Below are positions 52,803 to 62,630 of a DNA stretch of 64,000 nucleotides, piece by piece. Position 1 is the first letter of the stretch. Each line of letters opens with the position of its first letter. Made by a program: the position numbers and the translations under genes. The notes under the pieces were generated by a model. It searched no databases. It had not been told where the DNA came from and was given only the letters and a program-made list of their open reading frames with translations. This stretch comes from Bacteroidales bacterium UBA5762. GTDB taxonomy: Bacteria; Bacteroidota; Bacteroidia; Bacteroidales; TTA-H9. The stretch covers positions 118,858-182,857 of the forward strand of contig DIEY01000037.1 of the NCBI GenBank assembly GCA_002418865.1. The letters are read 5' to 3'.

Positions 52803-54779
52803 ATGAAAATTAAGTTCGAGCATTGGTTTTTACAAAGAAAAACAGTGAAAATATTCAGAAATGTTTTGCTATTCTCATTGTGTTTTTTGTTGAAGCCATC
52901 AATAGCTCAGGAGATTTTGTCAAACCTGGAATATAATCCAATTGTAGCCAAAGAATCTAAGACCTTTCTTCTGAAAAAAAACACTCAGAAAGCATCTTCC
53001 TTGCTTCTTCCTTTTTTCGATGATTTTAGTAAATCTGAAGTTTTTCCTAATCCTGATCTCTGGGATGCTAATAATGTTTATGTGAATCAGGGATTTGCAT
53101 ACAATCCTCCTAATTATCATGTGGTTACATTAGATGCATTAGATTCTACCGGTAAAGTTTATTCTCATGCTACTTATACTCCCTTCGAAGCCGATCGCTT
53201 CACTTCACTTCCCATAAGGCTCGATTCTATTTTTTCACCTGCACCTCGTGCGTTGTTAAGGGCTGATTCTATTTATTTCAGTTTTTTCTATCAGCCACAG
53301 GGCCAAGGTAATCCTCCTCAAAATAACGATTCGTTAATTCTTTATTTCTACAATTCTCGCGATAGTATTTGGAACCGAATATGGGCTTCGCCCGGAATGC
53401 CACTCGATACTTTTTATACTCATCACAAATCATGGTGGAAACAAGTGAATATTTGGATAAGTGATAGTGCACAATATTATCATGATGGATTTCGATTTCG
53501 ATTCGTAAATTATGCTAGCCTGGCCAATAATGTAATGCCTTCATGGCAAAGCAGCATGGACCATTGGAATCTCGATTATATCTATTTGAATAAGAATCGT
53601 TACCGAGGTGACACAGTTTACCGCGATCTAGGCTTTGTAGACGTTTCGACCTCCATGCTCAAAGCTTACAACTCTATGCCTTATACCCACTATAGCAACG
53701 ATCCGGTAAAAGAAATGAACGATACGCTTTATACAGTGATCTCCAATCTCGATATAGTAGCCCATCCTTCCAATTATAGTTATGCCGTTTTCGATGGAAA
53801 TCATCAACAAATCATGAGTTATACGGGTGGAAGTTATCCTGTCTATCCCGTTTATGATTCGGGTTATGTAAAATACAAACCATTTGCTTGTCCCAGAATC
53901 ACTACTATACTTCCCATTGATCCTCTAGGACTAAAGGATTCGGCAGATTTTACCGTCAGGCATGTAATCGTAGGAGATTATACCCCCGACGACCGTCTTT
54001 TCGATACTTTAGAAGTGAAACAAATTTTTAGAAACTATTTTGCCTACGACGACGGAACTCCCGAAGCTGGCTATGGGGTAACACCATCTGGATCGATGGC
54101 TGCAGTGAGATTTAGCCTCAATATAAAAGATACCTTACGAGCAGTTAAAATCTATTTTAATCCTACACGCAGTAATGCCAACGAACAATATTTCTATTTA
54201 TGCGTTTGGGACGATAATAATGGCTTACCACAAAACCTTCTTTACGATACCATCGTAAAACCCGATTTTTCAGCCGAAATTTTTGATTTTCAAACCTTTG
54301 TCTTCGAAAAACCCATTCCTATTCGAAATGCTTTTTATGTAGGTTTTATTACTACTACCGATGATAATTTAAACATAGGTTTCGACCGTTCACGCAATAG
54401 CTCAGCAATGAATCTGTTCAACATAGACGGACAATGGCTACCCTCTCAGTATAAAGGCTCTCTGATGATCAGACCCTTTGTTGGCAAGCCACTTTCGAAT
54501 CTATCGAGAGAAGGGGAAAATTTAAAAAACTTGATAATTTTCCCCAATCCGGTTAATGACAATGTTATTTATTTAAGTAGTGATCTACTGCAAAACGGTA
54601 TAAATGAAAATCTTACACTTACCCTATTCAATTCCACTGGACAGCTCGTTTTTCAAACTTACCTAAAATCACGTCTCGAGCTACCTTCTTCCCTTTCGAA
54701 TGGTATATATTTTCTTCAAATTAGAGGGAAGAACGGAAATATTGTTTACACAAGCAAACTGGCAGTTTCTAAAAATTAA
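52803..54779 (+). CDS. T9SS type A cargo protein in the PASTA-rluD operon
   Basis: 658 residues. The signal peptide is preceded by a basic stretch (cleavage near SIAQE). The body is beta-rich and uncharacterised, with FDDFSKSEVFPNPDLWD near the start, an FAYDDGTPEAGYGV segment near residue 420 and AVKIYFNPTRSNANEQ after it; this is a family common in Bacteroidota. The last ~75 residues are a T9SS type A domain (IIFPNPVNDN, LFNSTGQLV, LSNGIYFLQI). It sits between the PASTA protein and RluD with gaps of 17 and 3 bases, so it is in their operon. Function unknown. Confidence 0.85.
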   Translation: MKIKFEHWFLQRKTVKIFRNVLLFSLCFLLKPSIAQEILSNLEYNPIVAKESKTFLLKKNTQKASSLLLPFFDDFSKSEVFPNPDLWDANNVYVNQGFAYNPPNYHVVTLDALDSTGKVYSHATYTPFEADRFTSLPIRLDSIFSPAPRALLRADSIYFSFFYQPQGQGNPPQNNDSLILYFYNSRDSIWNRIWASPGMPLDTFYTHHKSWWKQVNIWISDSAQYYHDGFRFRFVNYASLANNVMPSWQSSMDHWNLDYIYLNKNRYRGDTVYRDLGFVDVSTSMLKAYNSMPYTHYSNDPVKEMNDTLYTVISNLDIVAHPSNYSYAVFDGNHQQIMSYTGGSYPVYPVYDSGYVKYKPFACPRITTILPIDPLGLKDSADFTVRHVIVGDYTPDDRLFDTLEVKQIFRNYFAYDDGTPEAGYGVTPSGSMAAVRFSLNIKDTLRAVKIYFNPTRSNANEQYFYLCVWDDNNGLPQNLLYDTIVKPDFSAEIFDFQTFVFEKPIPIRNAFYVGFITTTDDNLNIGFDRSRNSSAMNLFNIDGQWLPSQYKGSLMIRPFVGKPLSNLSREGENLKNLIIFPNPVNDNVIYLSSDLLQNGINENLTLTLFNSTGQLVFQTYLKSRLELPSSLSNGIYFLQIRGKNGNIVYTSKLAVSKN

Positions 54780-54782
54780 GCA

Positions 54783-55814
54783 ATGAATCCTGAACAGGAT
54801 TTCAATGAAGATTTATTCGAACATTACCGGATAGTTGTCGATAAAGGTCAATCCTTACTACGTATAGATAAGTTTCTGGTAAACAGGATAGAAAATGCCT
54901 CGCGCACCAAAATCCAAAATGCCGCAAGAGCAGGAAACATTCTGGTAAACAATAGAGTTGTAAAGCCGAATTATAAAGTAAAACCAGAAGATGTTATCAG
55001 CATTTTATTGCCAGGAGAACCTCATGAAATAGAGAATATTCCGGAAGATATTCCTCTAAATATTATTTACGAAGATGAAGACGTTTTGATTGTAAACAAA
55101 CCTTCGGGTATGGTTGTCCACCCGGCCTATGCTAATTATACAGGCACACTATTTAATGCATTGTTGTTCTACTTTTTAGGGAAAACTGACAAAGCCGGAC
55201 AAAAAATATTTCCATGGTTAGTTCATCGTATCGATAAAGATACCTCTGGATTATTGATCATTGCAAAAAATGAATTGGCACAAGCTATACTTTCACATCA
55301 GTTTTACGAACATTCGATCAAAAGAGAATATACTGCTTTGGTCTGGGGTGATCTGGAAAATGAAACAGGAACCATAGAAGGATATATCAATCGCAGTCAG
55401 AAAGACCGCAGGATAATGACTATTTATGAAGATCCTGAAAAAGGTAGAGCAAGTATCACACATTATCGTGTCATCAAAAGATGGGATTATGTTACATTAG
55501 TAAATTGCAGCCTCGAAACAGGTCGAACTCACCAGATACGCGCTCATTTTGCATCTATTGGCCATCCCCTTTTTGGAGATACTGCTTATGGAGGTCGTCA
55601 AATACTTAAAGGCTCATTGTATTCAAAATATAAACAATTCGTCGAAAATAGTTTCAGCTTGTTGAAGGGGCAAGCGCTTCATGCACGAACCATAGGATTT
55701 ATTCATCCCTCGAGCCATCAAGAGGTATATTTCGAATCAGAATTGCCTGCCGATTTTCAAGAGGTTATCGAAAGATGGGATAGATATGTGATGGGAAGAA
55801 ATTTTCCATCATAA
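54783..55814 (+). CDS. rluD: RluA-family pseudouridine synthase (RluD type)
   Basis: 343 residues. An S4 RNA-binding domain (about 25-85, LLRIDKFLVNRIENASRTKIQ) precedes the catalytic domain with VNKPSGMVVHPA and the active-site Asp151 in HRIDKDTSG. GRTHQIRAHF and HPLFGDTAYGG follow. The two-domain layout with S4 is that of RluC/RluD, and RluD (23S rRNA 1911/1915/1917) is the best guess, though substrate sites cannot be read directly. It starts 3 bases after the T9SS cargo stop, so it is translationally coupled to that operon. Confidence 0.88.
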   Translation: MNPEQDFNEDLFEHYRIVVDKGQSLLRIDKFLVNRIENASRTKIQNAARAGNILVNNRVVKPNYKVKPEDVISILLPGEPHEIENIPEDIPLNIIYEDEDVLIVNKPSGMVVHPAYANYTGTLFNALLFYFLGKTDKAGQKIFPWLVHRIDKDTSGLLIIAKNELAQAILSHQFYEHSIKREYTALVWGDLENETGTIEGYINRSQKDRRIMTIYEDPEKGRASITHYRVIKRWDYVTLVNCSLETGRTHQIRAHFASIGHPLFGDTAYGGRQILKGSLYSKYKQFVENSFSLLKGQALHARTIGFIHPSSHQEVYFESELPADFQEVIERWDRYVMGRNFPS

Positions 55815-57539
<1,725 letters not shown>

Positions 57540-57844
57540 TTAAGGCTTGATAACATATGGATTAATTTTTAGATGTCGCCGCGCTGCAACTCTTGACTTG
57601 AATAAATGATTTATTTTTATACATAGATTTTCGCCACTATGCAGCTATAAATCATCCAGGGAAAAATTACACACCTCTAACCAATCGAGATCTAACAGGT
57701 TTATATCTGTTGGGCCTTTCAATTATTTAGACATCGATATCCATCCACCAGACACTATTTTTCAGTCACCAGCCACTTTTCAACTTTATGGACTTTCAGA
57801 CTTTCTACACACTATCCTCCTAGCACCAGACACCAGACACCCCT
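57540..57844. other. 305-base intergenic gap between convergent pyrG and epimerase genes
   Basis: No gene was seen. The right half contains CACCAGACAC-type words at 57746-57755, 57824-57833 and 57831-57840, plus a related CACCAGCCAC at about 57767-57776; the last two overlap as CACCAGACACCAGACAC. A small AACAG/CTGTT hairpin lies near 57690-57710. A strong terminator was not found. Confidence 0.4.
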
Positions 57845-58996
57845 CTATCTATCCGTAGAAAACTTATAAATAGTTAGCGAATGGAATATTTGATTGGGTC
57901 GAAGTATAGTAGAAGGAAACTCAGGATGATTAGGGCTATCGGGGAAATGTTGTGTTTCCAAGCAAAATCCATCATATTGTTGATACATTTTACCGTTTTT
58001 CCCTTTAATGTTTCCATCCAGAAAATTGCCGGAATAAAATTGCAACCCTGGTTGATCGGTAAAAACTTCGAGAATACGACCGCTTTCAGGATCATAAACT
58101 TTGGCAGCCTGATGAAGTAAAGATGTTGTTTTGTTCAAAACATAATTGTTGTCATAACCGGTTTTTATATTAAATACTTCTTGGATTCTACTACCGATTG
58201 GCCGTAAAGTGGTAAAATCGAAGGGGGTATTTTCAACCGGAATAATTTCTCCGGTAGGTATTAAAGTACTATCCACTACCGTCATCGAATCCGCATATAT
58301 CATCAATTGCTGATCGAGTATATTACGGCTAACAGAACCGCTTAGGTTGAAGTAGCTATGATGAGTGAGATTGATGATGGTTGGACGATCAGTTGTAGCA
58401 CGATAATCGATCTTTAGTTCGTTATCATTTGTAAGACAATAAGTTACATAGACATCAAGCCTACCTGGGTAGCCTTCTTCTCCATCCTTACTGATATAAT
58501 GAAGTTCGAGGCAAGCGCCACTGCTGTCGATAAAAGGTTTTGGATCCCAAACCACCTTGTCGAAACCTTTAAATCCTCCGTGTAGGTGATGTTTTCCATC
58601 ATTGGCATTTAGTTGATAGGTTGTTCCGTCGAGAGCAAACCGAGCGAAAGCTATTCGGTTGGCATACCGACCTGCAATGGCTCCAAAATAAGACGTCTGC
58701 TGGATGTAATCTTTCAGGCTATCGAAACCCAAAACGATATCTTCGTAATGGCCTTCTCTGTCACCGATATATAATGATTGAACTATGGCACCATAATTAA
58801 TAATATTAACTTTAGCCCCTTTGGGGTTTTCGAGTGTAAAAATTTTTATCTCTTTTCCATCTGTAAAGCCAAACAATTTTTCTGAAATTTTCATAGTAGT
58901 GTTGGATTTCGTATTATGGCAAGAAGTGAAAGAACATGTAAGTGTAACATACACAATAACAAGCAAATAGACTGTTTTAATAGAACTTTTTTTCAT
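57845..58996 (-). CDS. galM: Lipoprotein aldose 1-epimerase (mutarotase)
   Basis: 383 residues. The N-terminus has a lipoprotein signal with lipobox FTSC (cysteine near residue 26), so the enzyme is probably anchored in the periplasmic or outer membrane leaflet and not cytosolic. Conserved mutarotase motifs are INYGAIVQSL, FGAIAGRYANRI, HHLHGGFKGFD, the catalytic histidine in LTHHSYFNL, and the catalytic glutamate in CLETQHFPDSPNHP. It interconverts the alpha and beta anomers of hexoses such as glucose or galactose. Divergent from a sodium/sugar symporter (127 bases apart), so the two probably supply and take up the right sugar anomer. Confidence 0.9.
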   Translation of the reverse strand: MKKSSIKTVYLLVIVYVTLTCSFTSCHNTKSNTTMKISEKLFGFTDGKEIKIFTLENPKGAKVNIINYGAIVQSLYIGDREGHYEDIVLGFDSLKDYIQQTSYFGAIAGRYANRIAFARFALDGTTYQLNANDGKHHLHGGFKGFDKVVWDPKPFIDSSGACLELHYISKDGEEGYPGRLDVYVTYCLTNDNELKIDYRATTDRPTIINLTHHSYFNLSGSVSRNILDQQLMIYADSMTVVDSTLIPTGEIIPVENTPFDFTTLRPIGSRIQEVFNIKTGYDNNYVLNKTTSLLHQAAKVYDPESGRILEVFTDQPGLQFYSGNFLDGNIKGKNGKMYQQYDGFCLETQHFPDSPNHPEFPSTILRPNQIFHSLTIYKFSTDR

Positions 58997-59023
58997 GGAT
59001 TTTGGGGTTAAATATGTCGAATT

Positions 59024-59040
59024 ATTGTATTTTATACAAT
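59024..59040. promoter_or_regulatory. Small palindrome between divergent epimerase and symporter genes
   Basis: ATTGTAT and ATACAAT face each other across 3 bases (TTT), a perfect 7-base inverted repeat. It lies 28 bases from the epimerase start and 84 bases from the symporter start. This is an operator-like position, but AT-rich palindromes also occur by chance. Confidence 0.35.
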
Positions 59041-59123
59041 CAGAAAAAGAAAGAAGCGTTAAACGTAAAAAATAATTTTATATCTTGCGCCCAAAATTGA
59101 TAAAAAAATAAATATGACCAATT

Positions 59124-60830
59124 ATGAAAACCATGCAATTTGGCACTATTGATTATGTTATATTTATCTTGTATGTACTCACCATCATAGGTGTAGGGTT
59201 GTGGGTATCGCGTACCAAAAAGGGGACGCAGAAAACTTCTCAGGATTATTTTCTGGCGAGTAAGGCCTTACCCTGGTGGGCAATAGGTTCATCACTTATT
59301 GCAGCCAATATTTCTGCTGAGCAGTTTATCGGGATGTCTGGTTCAGGGTTTGCTATTGGCTTGGCTATAGCTTCTTATGAATGGATGGCAGCCGTTTCTT
59401 TACTAATTGTAGGGAAGTTTTTCCTTCCAGTCTTCATAGAAAAAGGTTTATACACCATTCCTGAGTTTATCGAGAAGCGTTATAGCACTCAATTAAAATC
59501 TATTTTGGCAGTTTTCTGGATCGCACTATTCATTTTCGTGAACCTTACTTCTGTTTTATTTCTTGGTAGTAAGGCTCTGGATACTATCATCGGAACGGGT
59601 AATGGAGATTTAATCATGTACTCCATTATTGGGCTAGCATTGTTTGCTGCAGCTTATTCGTTATATGGTGGCCTTTCGGCAGTGGCATGGACCGATGTCA
59701 TTCAAGTGGTATTACTTATTGGAGGAGGTTTGGTAACAACATTTCTTGCTCTGAGTGATGTATCCCCCGATGGAGGCATTATTTCTGGATTTAAACATGT
59801 TTATGAAGCAGTTCCTGAGAAATTCAGCATGATATTACAAAAGGGTGAAATTATTACTCCTAATGGTGAGGATGCATATAGCTATTTACCTGGTTTAGCA
59901 GTACTAATTGGAGGTATGTGGGTAGCAAATTTATATTATTGGGGTTTTAATCAGTATATAATTCAAAGGACATTAGCTGCCAAATCATTGAAAGAAGCCC
60001 AGCATGGAATTGTTTTTGCCGCTTTTCTGAAGATTTTGATTCCCTTAATTGTAGTAATTCCCGGAATTATTGCCTTTGTTTTAAATGCCGATCCAAGTGG
60101 AAACATCACTCCCCAAAGTGCTGACCCAACCTTCTTCAACGCAATGGGAGCAGTAGATAATGACCGAGCTTATCCTTGGCTGATAAAAACATTTATACCC
60201 ACTGGATTAAAGGGGCTCGTTGTAGCTGCCTTGGTTGCAGCTATTGTATCTTCTCTGGCTTCTATGCTGAATTCAACGAGTACAATTTTTACTCTCGATA
60301 TATACAAGCCTTATTTTTCGAAGAATGCTTCTGAAAAAGAATTAGTTAGAGTAGGTAGGATTACTTCAACCGTTGCTTTAATAATTGCCATATTTATGGC
60401 TCCATTGCTTGGAAATATCAAACAGGCATTTCAATATATACAGGAATATACCGGCATAGTGAGTCCGGGTATTTTGGCTATTTTCCTCTTAGGGATGTTT
60501 TATAAAAAAGCGACTAACCGTTCGGCTATTTTTGGAGCTCTTTTTAGTATTGTTTTTGCTTTCTATCTCAAAGTAGGACAAAATGGCTGGTTAGCCGGTA
60601 CTTCTGTTGCAGGACTTTTCCCATCATTTCCATGGATGGACCAGATGCTCATTGTATGTTTGGGTACTATGTTGGTTATGGCTATTTATAGTTATTTCGA
60701 AACAAAAGGTGCTAACGATGCCAAGGGAATTCCTTTAAAGAAGAGTACTTTTTATACTGATCCTATATTTAACATTTTATCTACCGTTGTTATTCTGATT
60801 TTGACGGTTATATATGCTATATTCTGGTAA
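59124..60830 (+). CDS. Sodium/sugar symporter of the SSS family (SGLT type)
   Basis: 568 residues with about 14 hydrophobic segments. SSS-family marks are the early ISAEQFIGMSGSGFAIGLAIA segment, WTDVIQVVLL, YWGFNQYIIQR, and the SLASMLNSTSTIFTLDIY motif near residue 390. The set resembles the Vibrio SGLT and other sodium/glucose or galactose symporters rather than proline or iodide carriers. It would take up a hexose with sodium across the inner membrane. Its divergent partner is a lipoprotein mutarotase, and other sugar genes are near. The exact sugar cannot be told from the sequence. Confidence 0.9.
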   Translation: MKTMQFGTIDYVIFILYVLTIIGVGLWVSRTKKGTQKTSQDYFLASKALPWWAIGSSLIAANISAEQFIGMSGSGFAIGLAIASYEWMAAVSLLIVGKFFLPVFIEKGLYTIPEFIEKRYSTQLKSILAVFWIALFIFVNLTSVLFLGSKALDTIIGTGNGDLIMYSIIGLALFAAAYSLYGGLSAVAWTDVIQVVLLIGGGLVTTFLALSDVSPDGGIISGFKHVYEAVPEKFSMILQKGEIITPNGEDAYSYLPGLAVLIGGMWVANLYYWGFNQYIIQRTLAAKSLKEAQHGIVFAAFLKILIPLIVVIPGIIAFVLNADPSGNITPQSADPTFFNAMGAVDNDRAYPWLIKTFIPTGLKGLVVAALVAAIVSSLASMLNSTSTIFTLDIYKPYFSKNASEKELVRVGRITSTVALIIAIFMAPLLGNIKQAFQYIQEYTGIVSPGILAIFLLGMFYKKATNRSAIFGALFSIVFAFYLKVGQNGWLAGTSVAGLFPSFPWMDQMLIVCLGTMLVMAIYSYFETKGANDAKGIPLKKSTFYTDPIFNILSTVVILILTVIYAIFW

Positions 60831-60855
60831 GGTTGAAAGGAGATAAGTTATCATC

Positions 60856-60888
60856 AGCGGGCGCTGGAACAAAGTTCCAGCGCCCGCT
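60856..60888 (+). terminator. GC-rich perfect hairpin after the symporter gene
   Basis: A 15-base perfect inverted repeat (AGCGGGCGCTGGAAC and its complement) with a 3-base AAA loop begins 26 bases past the symporter stop. It is strikingly GC-rich for this genome. The following bases (TCATTAATTGTTTT) have only a weak T run, so it may be a terminator, an mRNA-end stabiliser, or a copy of a dispersed palindromic repeat. Confidence 0.6.
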
Positions 60889-60934
60889 CATTAATTGTTT
60901 TAACCCTCTACTGTAATATTTGCATATATCCCCT

Positions 60935-60942
60935 TACCTTTG
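60935..60942 (+). promoter_or_regulatory. Candidate -7 box for the LpxR-like gene
   Basis: TACCTTTG matches TAnnTTTG 40 bases upstream of the ATG at 60983. Confidence 0.4.
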
Positions 60943-60982
60943 CCTCCCATTCCAACAATTCTTTTGACTGTTTTGATTCGCA

Positions 60983-62521
60983 ATGCATCGCACTATCTAT
61001 TTTGCAATCCTCTTCATTTTTATTATCTTTGGATTCATCGCCTGCAAACAGGAAACAGAAAAACAATCAACCCCATCAACCTTAGTTGTTGAGGATTCGG
61101 CAATTGTTTTCTTTTATCCAGATAGTATCTTAGATGATAGCCTAAAAAAATCCCTCGGAATAGAAAAATATTACGCCTTAAGAGACAGTCTTACCCGTTT
61201 TAATTTCGAATGGCATAAATGGGCAGAAAGCCTACATCTTAAACAATTAGTTACCGAAGCAAGAGGGATAGAATTTAAATTACCTAAGGGAATATTCTAT
61301 CGCATTGAACCATCTAGATTTGACCAACCTTGGGGGATAATCCTTTTTAGATATCCTCAAAATCCACAAATCGTTAATCATCCACCTGAATATGAACAAG
61401 TTGATCATTTAATGAAGCCATTGCCACCAAAACTATATGGACATAAAAAACAAATAGAACACGCCCAACCACTTTCTGCAGATAATTCGGACTCACGCCA
61501 AAGACTATCCGATTCACTTTCATTACTTAAGCGTTTATCAGCCCGAATGATCCAAATTTTTCATCCACCACGTGAATTTACCTTTGAAGGTCCTTCGGCT
61601 AAAGCGGCTTTTTATGGAAAAGTAATTCCTCAAAAAGTGGTTATTGCCTTTGTTGATAATGATGTGTTTCTTGGAACTGATATGTGGTATACCAATGGAG
61701 CTAACATTAGTTGGATCAATCCTTCATGGCAATACAATCCTTTGTCATTTATGCTGCATCCGGTGATGGGGAGATCTTTTGATTATTACGGTTTGCTCAT
61801 TAGACAAAACTTCTACACCCCCGTTTATAATACGTATGAAGACATACAATACAATGACAGGCCTTTTGCTTCTTACCTATATTTGGGTGAATTTAAGGTT
61901 TCGAATTTTCCAGTGAGCCGCATGCGTATTACAACTGAGTTCGATGCCGGAGTATTAGGCCCTAGTTCTTTGGGGCAGGAAGTGCAAACTTTTATTCATA
62001 GTTCAAAGAAAAAACCAGTCGGATGGAAGCATCAAATCCTTGATGATATTGTTTTAGAATATCAGGCCGAGATAGAAAAGTCGCTGTTTTTTGTCCCAAA
62101 TCATGATATAACCATTGAAGGCAGACTACAGGCTGGAACCCTCTACAATAAGCTTTCGGCAGGTTTTGCTTATCGTTATGCCCGCTTCGATAGGCGTTAT
62201 GGCAATGATCTGCCTCATAGAAACAAAACAGCCCAATGGAAGGATTTTAAAAAAGGGGCACAATTGGATTTCTTTGCCAAGGTAGAAGGTACTACTGTTT
62301 TTTATGATGCTACTTTACAGGGAGGCATGTTTAATCATTCAAGCCCATATACAATTAAAGAAAAAGATGTGGAAAGATATGTATTGATGGGTAGCGCAGG
62401 TATTTCTACCATGTTTAAAGGAATAAGCCTGGGTGCTAATTTTTATATTCTTAGCCCTGAATTTGCCCAGCAAAAACGTTGGCATAAATGGGGAAGAATA
62501 ACCCTGAGCATAGCTTATTGA
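60983..62521 (+). CDS. LpxR-like lipid A deacylase with N-terminal lipoprotein extension
   Basis: 512 residues. A lipoprotein signal (hydrophobic to IIFGFIAC, cysteine at residue 21) is followed by about 200 residues I do not recognise. Residues about 215-512 match LpxR (DUF2219), an outer-membrane beta-barrel that removes the 3'-acyloxyacyl group of lipid A: the catalytic-site D225-N-D227 and VFLGTDMWYTNG, LLIRQNFYTP, RPFASYLYLGEF, and GQEVQTFIH with the catalytic histidine H339 followed by GWKHQ. The chain ends in an aromatic residue (LSIAY), fitting a barrel terminus. Standard LpxR is about 300 residues, so the extension is unusual. The window shows no other lipid A genes. Confidence 0.75.
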   Translation: MHRTIYFAILFIFIIFGFIACKQETEKQSTPSTLVVEDSAIVFFYPDSILDDSLKKSLGIEKYYALRDSLTRFNFEWHKWAESLHLKQLVTEARGIEFKLPKGIFYRIEPSRFDQPWGIILFRYPQNPQIVNHPPEYEQVDHLMKPLPPKLYGHKKQIEHAQPLSADNSDSRQRLSDSLSLLKRLSARMIQIFHPPREFTFEGPSAKAAFYGKVIPQKVVIAFVDNDVFLGTDMWYTNGANISWINPSWQYNPLSFMLHPVMGRSFDYYGLLIRQNFYTPVYNTYEDIQYNDRPFASYLYLGEFKVSNFPVSRMRITTEFDAGVLGPSSLGQEVQTFIHSSKKKPVGWKHQILDDIVLEYQAEIEKSLFFVPNHDITIEGRLQAGTLYNKLSAGFAYRYARFDRRYGNDLPHRNKTAQWKDFKKGAQLDFFAKVEGTTVFYDATLQGGMFNHSSPYTIKEKDVERYVLMGSAGISTMFKGISLGANFYILSPEFAQQKRWHKWGRITLSIAY

Positions 62522-62630
62522 TGCGTTCATACTTTTTATTTCTGTTGTCCGAGTTCAAAATAGTTTCAGATATTTCTATTTCATTGTGTATTTTCGCAAA
62601 ACCTTGCTCATACTCTAATCATAATGTTTT

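Noticed and set aside
57540..57844. tRNA or small RNA gene in the pyrG-epimerase gap
   Set aside because: No cloverleaf or conserved T-loop sequence was found; only a short weak hairpin.
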